A DNA stretch of 64,000 nucleotides from Ambrosia x helenae (Eukaryota > Streptophyta > Magnoliopsida > Asterales > Asteraceae). The stretch is taken from positions 78,906,127 through 78,970,126 of the forward strand of contig CM061224.1 in assembly GCA_030844895.1 (NCBI GenBank), given 5' to 3'. Below the pieces are notes generated by a model. The model had not been told where the DNA came from, searched no databases, and worked only from the letters and a program-made list of their open reading frames with translations. The translations under genes and the position numbers were made by a program. Positions within the stretch are counted from its first letter, which is position 1; each line of letters begins with the position of its first letter. Positions 24,001-35,125 of the stretch are shown here, piece by piece.

Positions 24001-25091
24001 ATTGGGGAGAGTGGTGAAATGTAGGAATTGTATTGTGGTGGTGTGTATGATGGTTGTGAGTAGGATGATGTTTGTGTCAAGTAGTTGGTGGTTGGTTTTG
24101 ATGATTCCATGACATTGGAAATACATGCAACATGTGGTGCAATGCTTCCTGAGCTTGAGTTACCAACTCGAACTGAAGTGCCTCCAAAATACAAACTAGG
24201 ATTCTGAGGAATCTGTGACCTTCTAGCTTTCCTCCTATCCTCCATCTCTTTGTTCTCCAGCTTTTCGATAAACTCTGAAATAGTCCAGAATTGATAAGCA
24301 TCCTTCTCTCTGAGAACTTCCACATGCTGATCCCATTGTGGTGGTAAAGCATCTGCAAACTTATCCACCTGCTTAGTCATTGGAATCTGTACACCATAAC
24401 TAGACAATTCAGACAACAAATGCATATATCTAGGAGTTAGTTCTTTTAGAGTTTCATTATTAATAAAAGAAAAATTCTCAAACTCTTTGACCAATTCTTC
24501 CATTCTCAGGCTCCTAGTCTTCTCATTACCATCATGCTTCCTCTTAAGCTTATCCCAAAGCTGCTTTGATGTAGTACATGTCCCAAACTGATGCAACAGG
24601 TCACTTGTGATTGCCTGTGTCAATTGGGAAAAAGCCTTCTTTTCCACCACATATTTCTTCTTCTCGTCCTCAGTTAAGCTTTCCAAAGGAATCATTTCAC
24701 CTGTGTTCTCCAAAATCGGTGTTGTGTAACCTTTAACAATCACGCTCCATGCCTCTGCTCCTTCCACTCCCATGCCTTCCAAATGGATCTTGAACATGGT
24801 ATGCCACTGATTATACTCTTGCATTTCCATGAGCTTCGGTGGCCGAGTTCCACTACCTGTAGACAAATCCTTAATCAAAGTAGAAATAGCATTAGTGGTT
24901 TGAGTATTTACCGCCGCTGCTGCTACTCCCCAGTAATCAGATTGTAGTGCCGGATGTGCTACACTTTGAGGCATCGTGCTCGTCGTTGCCATGTAGTTAA
25001 GTGGTTGTGAAGACTGTGTGTTCGTCTTTTGCGCTGCCACTGTCCATGGGTCCATCGTTTGCTGTTGTGGTTGTGTTGTTGCTGATCCCAT
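21095..25091 (-). pseudogene. Element A gag, very long, two zinc knuckles, frameshifted
   Basis: Starts MGSATTQPQQQTMDPWTV at 25091. Capsid-like domain about 24870-24200 (GMGVEGAEAWSVIVKGYT, LLHQFGTCTTSKQLWDKLKR, DKFADALPPQWDQH). First zinc knuckle CFNCGEKGHFKREC (about 23625-23580). Then a QQDERFDWS segment, an acidic region and a coiled coil (about 22800-22560). A second knuckle CFKCGERGHLLAQC lies near 21710-21665. Breaks: a frameshift near 23780, another near 23465, an in-frame TAG at 22193-22195 followed at once by ATG, and a TAA at 21095-21097. Homologous to the gag of element B at 55266. Confidence 0.88.
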
Positions 25092-25098
25092 TAGTGAT

Positions 25099-25243
25099 TG
25101 TCAGTTCCAATCTACCTTCGCCCGTTGTCCATCTACCTTCGCCCACTATTATCTTCCATCGCCCACAATTATTTACCTTCGGCCAAGTCACTAACACATG
25201 TTAATAATGTTTATCCAATCCTTAGTCGCAAAACGCATCAACA
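25099..25243 (-). repeat. Element A 5' LTR, truncated to 145 bp
   Basis: Matches 11444-11587 of the 3' LTR but stops there. The part equivalent to 11071-11443, which holds the TATA box, transcript start and U5, is missing along with the PBS and leader. The gag ATG lies only 8 bp away. A deletion fused the outer LTR part to gag, removing promoter and primer site. Confidence 0.85.
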
Positions 25244-25248
25244 GAAGA

Positions 25249-28090
25249 GAAGAAGATTGAAGATATTCCTGTTGTCCGTGACTTTCCCGATGTATTTCCT
25301 GAAGACTTACCTGGTCTTCCGCCTTATCGTCAGGTCGAATTTGGTATTGAACTTGCTCCAGGTGCGGCCCCTATTGCCCGAGCCCCATATCGTCTTGCAC
25401 CTCCCGAGAAGGGTTTCATTCGACCTAGTTCGTCCCCGTGGGGAGCCCCTATTTTGTTTGTCAAGAAGAAGGACGGAAGCCTACGGATGTGTATCGACTA
25501 CCGGGAATTGAACAAGGTTACCATCAAGAATCGTTATCCTCTTCCTCGCATTGATGACTTATTTGACCAGCTTCAGGGTTCTAGTTTCTATTCGAAGATC
25601 GATTTGAGGTCGGGGTACCATCAGTTGAGGGTTCAAGAAGCTGACATTCCGAAGACCGCCTTTCGAACTCGCTATGGCCATTTTGAATTCCTGGTCATGC
25701 CTTTTGGTCTCACCAATGCACCGGCCATTTTTATGGATCTGATGAACCGTGTTTGTAAGCCTTATCTTGATAAGTTCGTGATTGTCTTCATTGATGATAT
25801 TCTAGTCTATTCCAAGAACGAGGTGGACCACCAGGAACACTTTCGTCTTGTTTTGGAACTCCTGAGGCGGGAACAGTTGTACGCCAAGTTTTCTAAGTGT
25901 AGCTTCTGGTTGCGTGAAGTCCAGTTCCTTGGTCATGTAGTTAATGAGAAAGGAATTCACGTTGACCCAGCTAAGATTGAAGCCATTAAAGACTGGGAAG
26001 CACCAAAGACGCCATCTGAGGTGCGGCAATTCCTGGGCCTTGCAGGTTATTATCGTCGTTTTATCAAGGGATTTTCGAAGATCGCTCAACCCCTCACCTC
26101 GCTTACCCAGAAGGACAGGAAGTTCGACTGGGGTGATTCGCAGGAGTCGGCCTTCCAGATGTTAAAGGCTAAACTCTGTTCTGCTCCTATCTTGTCCTTG
26201 CCTGAGGGTATGGACGATTTTGTGGTTTATTGTGACGCTTCTATCCGGGGTCTCGGTTGTGTACTGATGCAGCGCGAGAAGGTTATCGCCTATGCTTCTC
26301 GTCAGCTCAAAGTTCATGAGAAAAACTACCCCACCCATGATCTGGAATTGGGTGTTGTAGTCTTTGCTTTAAATATTTGGAGGCATTACTTGTACGGTAC
26401 CAAGTGCACTATCTACACCGATCACAAGAGCCTCTAGCATATCTTTGATCAAAAGGTGTTGAATAAAAGACAGCGTCGCTTGGTCGAGCTTCTTAATGAT
26501 TACGAGTGCGCTATTAAATACCATCCTGGCAAGGCGAATGTGGTCGCAGACGCCTTGAGCAGGAAGGAAACGGCTAAACCTCGTCGTGTTCGAGCTCTTC
26601 AGCTCACCATCCATTCCGGCTTACCTGATCGGATCCGCTCAGCGCAGCAAGAAGCTTTGAAGGAGGAAAACCTTAAGGCTGAAACCATGCACGGTGCTGA
26701 TAGCCACCTTGAACTCAGGTCCGATGGCCTACATTATTTCGCTGAACGTATTTGGGTCCCTTTATTTGGGGGCTTGCGAGAGCTCGTTCTTGATGAGGCT
26801 CACAAGTCCCGGTATTCTATTCACCCTGGCTCCGATAAGATGTATCAAGACCTAAAGATACTTTATTGGTGGCCGAACATGAAGGCGGACGTGGCTTCGT
26901 ACGTGAGCAAGTGCTTGACCTGTGCCAAGGTCAAGGTCGAATATCAAAAGCCATCCGGCCTTCTGCAACAGCCTGAAATTCCCGAGTGGAAATGGGAGCG
27001 GATTACGATGGACTTTGTGACCAAACTCCCGAAATCGCCCAGTGGTTGTAACATGATCTGGGTAATTGTCGATAGGTTGACAAAGTCTGCGCACTTCCTC
27101 GCTATCAAAGATACCGATGGCCTCGAGCGTCTGGCACGGTTATATCTCAAGGAAGTGGTCTCTCGGCACAGGGTGCCTGTCTCTATTATTTCTGATCGTG
27201 ATCCTCGGTTCGCCTCTAACTTCTGGAAATCCTTGCATAAGGCTCTGGGTACTCAGTTAGACATGAGCACAGCGTATCATCCGCAAACTGACGGTTAAAG
27301 TGAGCGGACAATCCAAACGCTAGAAGACATGCTCCGGACATGTGTGATCGATTTTGGCAAGGGGTGGGAGAGTCATCTACTACTGGTAGAATTCTCCTAC
27401 AACAATAGTTACCATTCTAGCATCAAGGCAGCTCCGTTCGAGGCTCTTTACGGGCGAAAATGCCGGTCTCCTCTTTGTTGGGCCGAGGTGGGTGAGAGTC
27501 AACTCACCGGCCCGGAACTTGTGTACGAGACTTCCGAGAAGATCGTACAAATCCGTAACCGCATGGCAGCAGCTCGGGATCGTCAAAAGAGCTATGCCGA
27601 TCGTCGTCGCAAGCCTTTGGAGTTTGAGGTTGGCGACAGGGTTTTGTTGAAGGTATCTCCGTGGAAGGGCGTTATACGTTTTGGGAAGCGGGGCAAATTG
27701 AATCCTCGGTATGTGGGACCGTTCGCAATTCTGGAACGGATTGGACCGGTAGCATACAGGCTTGATCTGCAAGCTGAACTCAGTAATGTTCATAATGTCT
27801 TCCATGTCTCTAATCTGAAGAAGTGTTTGGCGGATGAATCTTTGGTTGTTCCTCTCGAGGAGATCAAGGTGGATGATCGTCTGCGTATTGTGGAGGAACC
27901 GGTTGAAATTCTCGACTATAAAATCCGTAGCCTTCGTCGGAGTAAAATCCGCATTGTTAAAGTCCGTTGGAACTCAAATCGTGGACCGGAATTCACGTGG
28001 GAACGGGAAGATCAAATGAAGGCTAAGTATCCCCATTTATTTCCTAAACGCGCGTTCGAATCAAGGCATGTCTCGGCTGAAGCTGAATGA
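25249..28090 (+). pseudogene. Gypsy pol: reverse transcriptase, RNase H, integrase, chromodomain; two stops
   Basis: Resumes after the nested element. RT motifs: CIDYRELNKVTIKNRYPLPR (about 25493), KIDLRSGYHQLRV, TAFRTRYGHFEFLVMPFGLT, catalytic FIDDILVYSK (about 25790-25815). About a dozen codons usually present between RLAPPE and KGFIRP seem to be missing. RNase H: VYCDASIRGLGCVL (about 26225-26270). In-frame TAG at 26436-26438 (TDHKSL/HIF). Integrase: H-H-C-C region (about 26790-26930), MDFVTKLP, IISDRDPRF, STAYHPQTDG, then in-frame TAA at 27296-27298. The C-terminus has GDRVLLKVSPWKGVIRFGK and a chromodomain-like end. Both stops replace Gln codons, consistent with C-to-T decay. Confidence 0.92.
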
Positions 28091-28108
28091 ATCTCGGGTC
28101 GAGATTCC

Positions 28109-28217
28109 TTTCAACAGGGGGATGATGTGGCAACCGGAAAATTTTTCTTCTCTTTCGTCTCTTCCTTTTTGGCCTTCGGCAATTTTCGGGACGAAAATTC
28201 TTTCAACAGGGGGATGA
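28109..28217 (+). other. Duplicated gypsy polypurine tract
   Basis: The 21-base string TTTCAACAGGGGGATGATGTG starts at 28109 and again at 28201, 92 bp apart. The second copy runs directly into the 3' LTR. The first is followed by GCAACCGG, resembling the LTR start GACACCCGG, so a segment spanning the PPT and LTR edge seems to have been duplicated. Confidence 0.75.
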
Positions 28218-30822
28218 TGTGACACCCGGCAAACTCAGGTTAGTAACGTTGACTAAACTAGTAAGTCTACCTTAGCGAGTCATACATATTACGTACTTAA
28301 CAGGGTCAGTCGAGTCAGTATGATGATTCTGGGAATCATCGGGAGTCGTTACGATGATCCACGGGATCATCGGGAGTCGGTCCATGACCATGTGTACAAG
28401 GATTGGTGATTCGTGGAATCGCCGGGTTTAATGCACACACGAGTCTCGAGTCCCGGGAATTGGTGAACAGATGTAAACGTGTTAGTTATCATGCATTATA
28501 TGTTTGAAATCATTATGTGACTTATCGGTATGTAAATGCGTGTTTATATATGTTAAAATAGTGTTTAACGTGCCAAAAACCCGTTCCAGCATCACAGGGG
28601 CGATTAGGAAGCCCTAATCGCCTATACATGGGGCGAGTAGGAGATCATAGGGGCGAATAGAGGCTCTACTCGCTAGAATATAGGCGAGTAGGAGCCCTAC
28701 TAGCCTGGAACCACCTGCTACTCGCCTATACTGGTGAACTCGGGTCAAAACACCTATAAATAGAACCCTTAACTCCCCAAACACCATTTGTGTAACCCTA
28801 ACTGACCCTAAGCCTCCCACACACCTTGAAACACCTCTGGAGCTTGCTTTGCTTCAAAACACACCATCACCAAGCTTATACACCCTTCTTTGATAAAATC
28901 CAAGGTGTGTTCTTCATCCTACACCTTTGTAAAGTTGTTGTTTTGATTCCCCAAAAGTCCAGACCTTGTTTTGCTAAGTTTGTGTCTTTAAAACCCTTTG
29001 AAAAGAGTTCTAAAACAAGTCTACACCATAATACTTGCTATATGTGAAGTATTTGTGCATATGATGATTGTTGGTGATTATAACATGAATGTTTCCATGA
29101 ATTTGTTGTACTTCTGATGTGTAAGTGTTGTTAGGATGATTATCTATGAGTTTAAGCCCTTGTTATGATGTTTAGGTGCAAGTATGCATTTTGACCCATT
29201 TGGGTAATTCTTAAAGAATAGGATGTATGATGTGATTCATTGCTTGTTTATGGTTAGAAATCATGCTAGGATGATGATATAACATAGAGATGATGAATTG
29301 CAACTTGTAGGAGATGAAATCTGATTGTTTCCATATAGGGAAAGATAAGGTTAGTTAATGAAACCTAGTATTTGCCATTTTTGGAAATAATCGCACCGAG
29401 CCCGTTTGAGCAGAGATAAATTGGGGGTTTTTGCTTGAAAAGGGTTGGTTAATAGTTTAGTTTTGATATTGGGTGTTTTTACATGTTTCGGATCTGATTT
29501 GGAGGGTTTAACGCGCGAAAACGCGCAACAGCAGAGCATCAGGCGAATAGGGCCCTACTCGCCTATATCCTCCCTCCTACTCACTAGTTGACTTTTCCTA
29601 ATCGCATGAACGTTTCCTAATCGCGTGTGCTGCTGTCGTAAACGCGTTTTGACATCCCGAAACATGATTTGACACCTAGGAACATGATAGGAACCCCGGG
29701 ATACACCCAATGACTTAGTAAGACGTGTTCGGACCTGATTATGCGTTAATCGGACATTATGCTAGGCTAGGTGAACTATTGCGCGTATTAAGTGTTTAAT
29801 TGCATATGTTGCATGATGTCTTGTATTTACCTAACACGTGGGATGTCGGGTCACCAATGGGATGTCGGGTCTTGTCTGGCACGGTCGGTTTAACAGTTAA
29901 AGATGTTTTCAAACGTTTATGGTCACGGTCTGGACATTCGGGGACTAGTTAACCCACGGGTTATTAGTCCGGATACTTATACACATTTTATGATAGGTCG
30001 CCGCTAATTGGGGCTATCATAGCATAATTACTTAACTGTTTTTAAGTAACGTAATCCGAGGTGAGTGTCACAGCCCCACTTTTACCGTTTTGCTTTCGGG
30101 GGAGAAACATGCTACTTATTTTGATTACTCATCATAGATCATGTTGTACTATGGTTATTTCACGTACTATGCGGCTTTTACAGAAAGCCCCAGGGGGGAA
30201 CCATGAATGTGCGGGGATGCACAACGGGGGAAATGTGGATAGATCTATTGGGCCTTACAAACCCCACCCGACGGCTGGGAGCCGGGCGGGTGCATATTGT
30301 CTCTAACACTTGGGGGGTTACCGAGGCATCGGTAATCCCGTCCGTCTGGGCTGGCTTCAACACTTATACCGGTTTAGTAATGGATTCCCAACCGCAGTAG
30401 TAGCAACACTTAACGTCTAGCTAACGTTTTCATAACATAGTAGTAACGGAAATGATCTTACCGAACTTATAACAACACTTCATAAAAGAAAACCTGTGAA
30501 CTCACCAGCATTATATGTTGACATTTTTGGCATGTTTTCTCAGGTCGCTAAGGTAGCAGTCAATGGGCTAGGCGCACGGAGTCATGCACAGCGTCTAATA
30601 TTTTGAAGCATATTAAACAATGTTTTGTAAACAATGATATGTCTTTTGGTTGTAAACAAGAATGCTTCCGCTGCTGGTTTACGGCTCAAAGCATGATATT
30701 TTGGTTTTAAATATATTTATGAATGCATGTTTGTTGTATGTTTATTGTGATCGTTGACTGAGATCCTAGTGTGCCACGCGCCTCGCGGTAAAACCCCGCA
30801 CGTGGAATATGAGGGTGTGACA
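28218..30822 (+). repeat. Gypsy 3' LTR
   Basis: 2605 bp, TGTGACACCC...GGGTGTGACA, followed by TSD CAATC (30823-30827). Nearly identical to the 5' LTR. TATA box at about 28754-28763 with the motif cluster upstream. It lacks 63 bp of the second motif cluster. Confidence 0.93.
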
Positions 30823-30827
30823 CAATC

Positions 30828-31778
30828 TACCTGGTATAAAATTAAATATGTATAAGGAATAGGATTTTTACATTGTATAGGTATATTTTTTAATTTTTTA
30901 TAAATAAAATTTATTGTTTGTTACTATCTATTGATTTGAAAATTCAAACCGTGTTGACCACTTAATAAAAACGCATAAGTTGTTATAAAAGGAAAAAAAA
31001 CTAAATTTGTTTTGCATTAAAAGAATGTGTTTGCATTTAGAAAAACAAAGTCAAACCTTGATTATTTATTTGCTAAAATTGGACGATTTGAATTACAAAA
31101 AAGTTATAATTTTAATGTTCGTGAAGTATGGCTTGTTAAAAATAATATATTACTCCATAATTAACGAAAATTAGCATTAATAATAATTAATATGAATTCT
31201 AAAAACTGGTCAAACAATATACAATTTGAAGAATATATTATTGTTTTGGAAATCACATATCGTTGATTTATTATAAACTATTTCCATAATTATAAAATTT
31301 GGCATTAATAAGAAATTAATATGATTTTTAAAAAGTAAAACAATTTAGTAACCTAAAATACGTTTATAAAACAGATTTCCATAATTAAGAAAATTTTATA
31401 AATAAGAGATTAATATAAAGTTTTAAAAAAGTCAAACAATTTACTAAAAACAAATAACATTATCTTTAAATTATAAAGTTTTTTTTAAAAACCATTATAA
31501 ACTATGTTTACTATCTTACTTCATAAACAACCAAATAACATTAACATAGATGACTATTATCCATAACATACTATGCAAAATATAGTGTTGTTAACTAATC
31601 CACATAATCAGTCAAAATATCACTGATGCTAAACACAAAAATCCCCAAAATTCACGAATTACCACATAAGTAGTAAACGTGCAAAAGTTAGTCACTGCAA
31701 ACCACAACCCATTTTTTTGTTATGTTACCCACCAAAAGTTGTCATCCTACCAAAAAGCGTCATCATATAAAAACTACC
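30828..31778. other. A+T-rich Helitron DNA right of the gypsy insertion
   Basis: Continuation of the Helitron interrupted at 5972. Strongly A+T-rich with homopolymer runs. I see no supported gene. It would lie between the B3 gene (upstream on the minus strand) and the exon pair at 5268-5660. Confidence 0.45.
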
Positions 31779-33762
31779 TAATTACCGTCACCTCTAACCA
31801 CATTAGAAAGCCTGAACGAACCTTGGTTTTTGAAAAACAGAAAATGCATTTTATCACCCGTATGAAGTCCCTTAGCATCGACAAAAGCCTGCATGCCTCT
31901 GATGTTGTAACGGGGTTTTCCTCTTGACCCCTCGATTCCCACATACACTCCCCATGACCGACCCTCACCATCAGATACGCTTAACGCCCTCTTACGGGTC
32001 AAACCGTTTTGCTTTGCCCACTCAAGCTTCATACGCTACATAAGAAGAAACATAAATGATAAGGCTTGAAATTGTAATAACAATCACAACTACTCATTAC
32101 TTGACCTATTAACGAAGTTTCACAAAACATATTAGTCACCCATTTAATGCAATCTGACATATCTATAACTGAATATATATTATCTACGTTTATACTAAAC
32201 AAATAATGACTGCAAATAACCTTGACAGATTAACAATTAAGTTTTGCGACACCAAAGTCTATACACTAAAAATTAATTCAAATCATCCTGCATATTTGTT
32301 GAATTAAGAAGAAACATAAATCATAAAGCTTGAAATAGCAATAACAATCACATACACTCATTATTTGAGTTGATTACCATTTCAAAATGTCAATAATTCA
32401 AATGACCTATTAACTAACTATATATTATAGATCTCTAGAATGAACATCAACTGACTGCAACAAACCTTGACATATTAAAAATTAACTTTTGCAACACTAA
32501 AGTTTTAAAACATAAGGTCTAATATTTGAACATATAGTATAAACACACTTTTTAAAACATGATCGATTTATGTGCAAATAAATGGAAACTGTAATAACTA
32601 ACTTCTAACACTTACAAAGTGATTGTCAACAAATAACGCCACTGGCACACCTTCATCATCCACAGCTACAGCTCCATCATCATCAACCTCCATTGAACTG
32701 TCTTGAACATCTTCGACCGGTTCACCTTCAGCATCATCCTGTCCATCATCATCAGAAAGAATAATGACATCTTCATCCAGTTCATTTTCATCTTCATATT
32801 CCACCTTAACCCTTGTTGCCCAAAACTCCTCACATGGAAGAGTAAGCTTGTTCTTCAAAAACAACGACAAATTGTAGACCCTCTTTTTTATCCAAAACAA
32901 TGAAAAATTAAAACGTATTAGAATAAATCCAGTGAAATAATCATTAAAAATAGAAAAAACATGTATCAAATGAAGAAAATAATACCGGCTTAAAGATTTC
33001 AAAAACAATTAAATGCTCCTTTGTTATTCCAAGAGCATCCTGCACCCAAGGCCATCCTCTCGTACATTAAAAATGACCATCTTCACGCACAATCTCTAAC
33101 TCAAAGCATGAACGCCGAACAGATCTGCAATCTACTGGATTTACTGGAAGCTTTTTATTTAGTAATCCATGTCCAACGAAGGGACTAATATGCTAAGAAG
33201 TAAAAAAAAAAATATTTATAAAACATTAATAAATGTCTTTGTAAAAAAAATATTTACATAATTTAGTTGAATCATAGTTCAATAAGCTTACAAGACGTTT
33301 GTGCGTTGATTTACGGTCCTTCAAACTGCAGTAAAAAAAGTTACTAGGTGCCGATACTGCATCCTTATGGAAACTGATGATCCGGAATGAAAGAAGATTT
33401 TCTTCATATTGAAATATGAAGTTACATTCAGGTGGGTACCTTAATAAAATTGATCATGCTTCTCCAGCCGTCGTAAAAGTACAAGTTTCCATTGATGTTT
33501 GATACTGTAACCTCAAACACCTCAGAGGTTAATGTGCGGACCTTGGTAACACCAGTGGGATAATTATATTTCTTGATCCATTCACCATAATCAGAAGGTA
33601 ACGCCTGAATCAAAAAATACAAACAATTTAAGATATTGAAAACAGATTATAGTATAAAACATATATTATGGCAAAACAGTAAACCATGTTAGATATCTTA
33701 CCAAAGCAGCCACGTCGTTATCCTCCATATATAACCAAAAGCCATACAACATTGTGTCACTG
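31779..33762 (-). pseudogene. B3-domain (REM-like) gene carried by the Helitron, with an in-frame stop
   Basis: B3 domains bind DNA in plant transcription factors. Exons on the minus strand: about 33762-33702 (MLYGFWLYMEDNDVAAL, GT donor); about 33608-33438 (LPSDYGEWIKKYNYP...VFEVTVSNINGNLYFYDGW); about 33420-33310 (FIFQYEENLLSFRIISFH); about 33190-33000, a second B3-like half (FELEIVREDGHF, stop, then GWPWVQDALGITKEHLIVFE); about 32880-32600, an acidic linker (DEDVIILSDDDGQDDAEGEP); and 32032-31779, a third B3-like domain (NGLTRKRALSVSDGEGRSWG...MQAFVDAKGLHTGDKM). Splice sites look plausible. The TAA near 33066 breaks the second domain. It probably derives from host gene capture, and it lies on the same strand as Rep. 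The family call rests on motif pattern alone. Confidence 0.6.
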
Positions 33763-33960
33763 TTTCATAAACAAAAATTAAAACTTTAAGCATAGATCAA
33801 ACTAATTTCCAAAAACATGCACACAGTTTCAATAAAAGCTTGAAAAAAACATTTCGAAATATATGTTGAAACCTAAAACATAAACACTAAGTTGTAACCT
33901 AAAACATAAACCCTTAATCAAACAGAATAATAATAAATGAAAATTAAAGAAGAATCACTC

Positions 33961-34650
33961 AAACCTTAAAAAATCAATTGACCCTAAAAATCCTTAAATC
34001 GATACCTAAATGATAAAGCACTAAATTGAAACCTAAAAGCATACGAATCCATTGTTAGCTTTATTAAAACATCAATTTAACCATAAATCATAAACTTAAA
34101 CATTACCCCTAATTCGAAATCTAACACTTAAACCACTAATCATCAGTCTTAATAAACTAAACCTTAAAACATCAATTGACCCTAAAAATAACTAGATCGA
34201 TACCAAAATCATAAAGCCCTAAATTGAAACCTAAAAGCATAACAATCCATTGGTAGATTTCTTAAAACATAAAAGTAACCATAAATGCTAAACTTAAACA
34301 TTACCCCTAATTCTAAATCTAACACTTAAACCACTAATTACTCTTGATAAACCAACCCTTAAAACATCAATTGCCCCTAAAAATCACTAAATCAAAATGG
34401 CCTAAATCATAAAGCCCTAAATTGAAACCTAAAACCATAAGAATCCATTGGCAGCTTTCTTAAAAGTTTGATTTACCCTTAAATCGTAATCTTAAACATG
34501 AACCCTAATTCGAAATCTATGACTTAAACCAATAATCGGTGCTAATAAATCAAACCTTAAAACATCAATTGAAGAAAAAAAGCCCTAAATCGATACCTAA
34601 ATCAGAAATCGTAACCTTAAAACATCAACCCTAAATCATCTATCAAATAC
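33961..34650. repeat. Tandem repeat, ~197-bp period, about 3.5 copies
   Basis: Units begin with AAACCTTAAAACATCAATTG-like sequence at 33961, 34159, 34354 and 34552 (spacing 198, 195, 198). Shared internal landmarks are CCTAAATTGAAACCTAAAA, GAATCCATTG and AACATTACCCCTAATTC. Copies have diverged, and the last is truncated. It lies between the B3 gene and the Helitron 5' end. Confidence 0.8.
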
Positions 34651-35125
34651 AAAACCATTAATAAGAATGAACAATAATAATCGAAAAAATAAGAACAATA
34701 ACTAATACATTAAACAGAGCAAAAGATTAAAACTAATCGAAACTTTAAAAAGATAGATTGAAAATCTGTGAAAAAAAAGAAAGAATAAAGGATCAACGAA
34801 CATCGATTTAGTGAAATAAGAATGAAGATACAGTTACCTTGGATTGGATAGATGATTTAGGTTGAATCGCCTTGAATAGCCTTGAATCGCCGTTGTACGA
34901 TTAGGGTTTTCTTCAATATAGCGATGATAAAATGAGAATTGATATGTCCGTCAACTTTTTCAACCCTATATATATTTTAGGGAATTTTGATTTAAAAAAA
35001 AAATTGAAAATTTTATAAATTCTGTTATCATGCCATGTGGCTTAATGAGAGGAGGAGAGAGGATTGCTAGGGGTGTGAGAGATTGACAAGTGTACAAGAA
35101 TTCTTTAAAATATTAGATGTATAGA
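34651..35125 (-). other. Helitron 5' terminal region
   Basis: A+T-rich sequence ending in the proposed 5'-TC terminus (minus strand TCTATACATC at 35125-35116). It includes a TATA-like CTATATATAT stretch near 34966-34975 that could serve the B3 gene. No coding signal is seen. Confidence 0.4.

Larger units (their letters stand above)
11071..25243 (-). mobile_element. Sirevirus-like Ty1/copia element A, minus strand, nested in gypsy pol
   Basis: Inserted at TSD GAAGA (11066-11070 and 25244-25248); its ends are TGTTGATGCG...CGCTCACA in its own orientation. Order: truncated 5' LTR (25243-25099), long gag (25091-21095), pol (21094-17642), a 2.4-kb spacer, a 1215-codon extra ORF (15245-11601), PPT, full 3' LTR (11587-11071). 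An extra ORF after pol, a long gag, and several GGGGGAG-type purine tracts (revcomp at about 11590, 15707, 17421) are features of Sireviruses, so I place it there. The coding parts are lightly damaged, but the 5' LTR is mostly deleted, so it is dead. Confidence 0.9.
5973..30822 (+). mobile_element. Ty3/gypsy chromovirus (Tekay/Del-like), plus strand, with nested copia
   Basis: Complete LTR retrotransposon bounded by CAATC duplications. Order: 5' LTR 5973-8641, PBS 8645-8657, gag, protease, nested copia 11071-25243, RT-RNaseH-integrase, PPT, 3' LTR 28218-30822. The integrase C-terminus carries a chromodomain-like segment (VKVRWNSNRGPEFTWERED, about 27960-28010), which places it in the chromoviruses; Tekay/Del is my best clade guess. 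The two LTRs are near-identical apart from scattered substitutions and one 63-bp block (about 7320-7382) missing from the 3' LTR. Coding capacity is lost through in-frame stops, frameshifts and the nested insertion. Confidence 0.93.
1..35125 (-). mobile_element. Helitron, minus strand, split by nested retrotransposons, left end outside window
   Basis: Rolling-circle transposon recognised from its Rep/helicase gene (1-4483). Read on the minus strand, the order is a 5' end near 35125, a B3-domain gene, then Rep, with the 3' end beyond base 1. The proposed 5' terminus reads TCTATACATCTAATATTTTA on the minus strand, preceded by a host A. This fits Helitron 5'-TC ends and insertion between A and T. 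Bases 5973-30827 are a later gypsy insertion with its duplicated CAATC site, so the Helitron itself covers about 10.3 kb here. The Rep identification is strong. The 5' end is inferred from sequence style, because the 3' CTRR hairpin end is not visible. Confidence 0.7.

Noticed and set aside
25249..28090. Possibility of an integrated pararetrovirus
   Set aside because: LTRs, integrase and chromodomain are present and no movement protein is seen; it is a chromovirus retrotransposon.
33961..34650. CCCTAAA-like words suggesting an interstitial telomere repeat
   Set aside because: The words are scattered inside a ~197-bp unit and never form a head-to-tail heptamer array.
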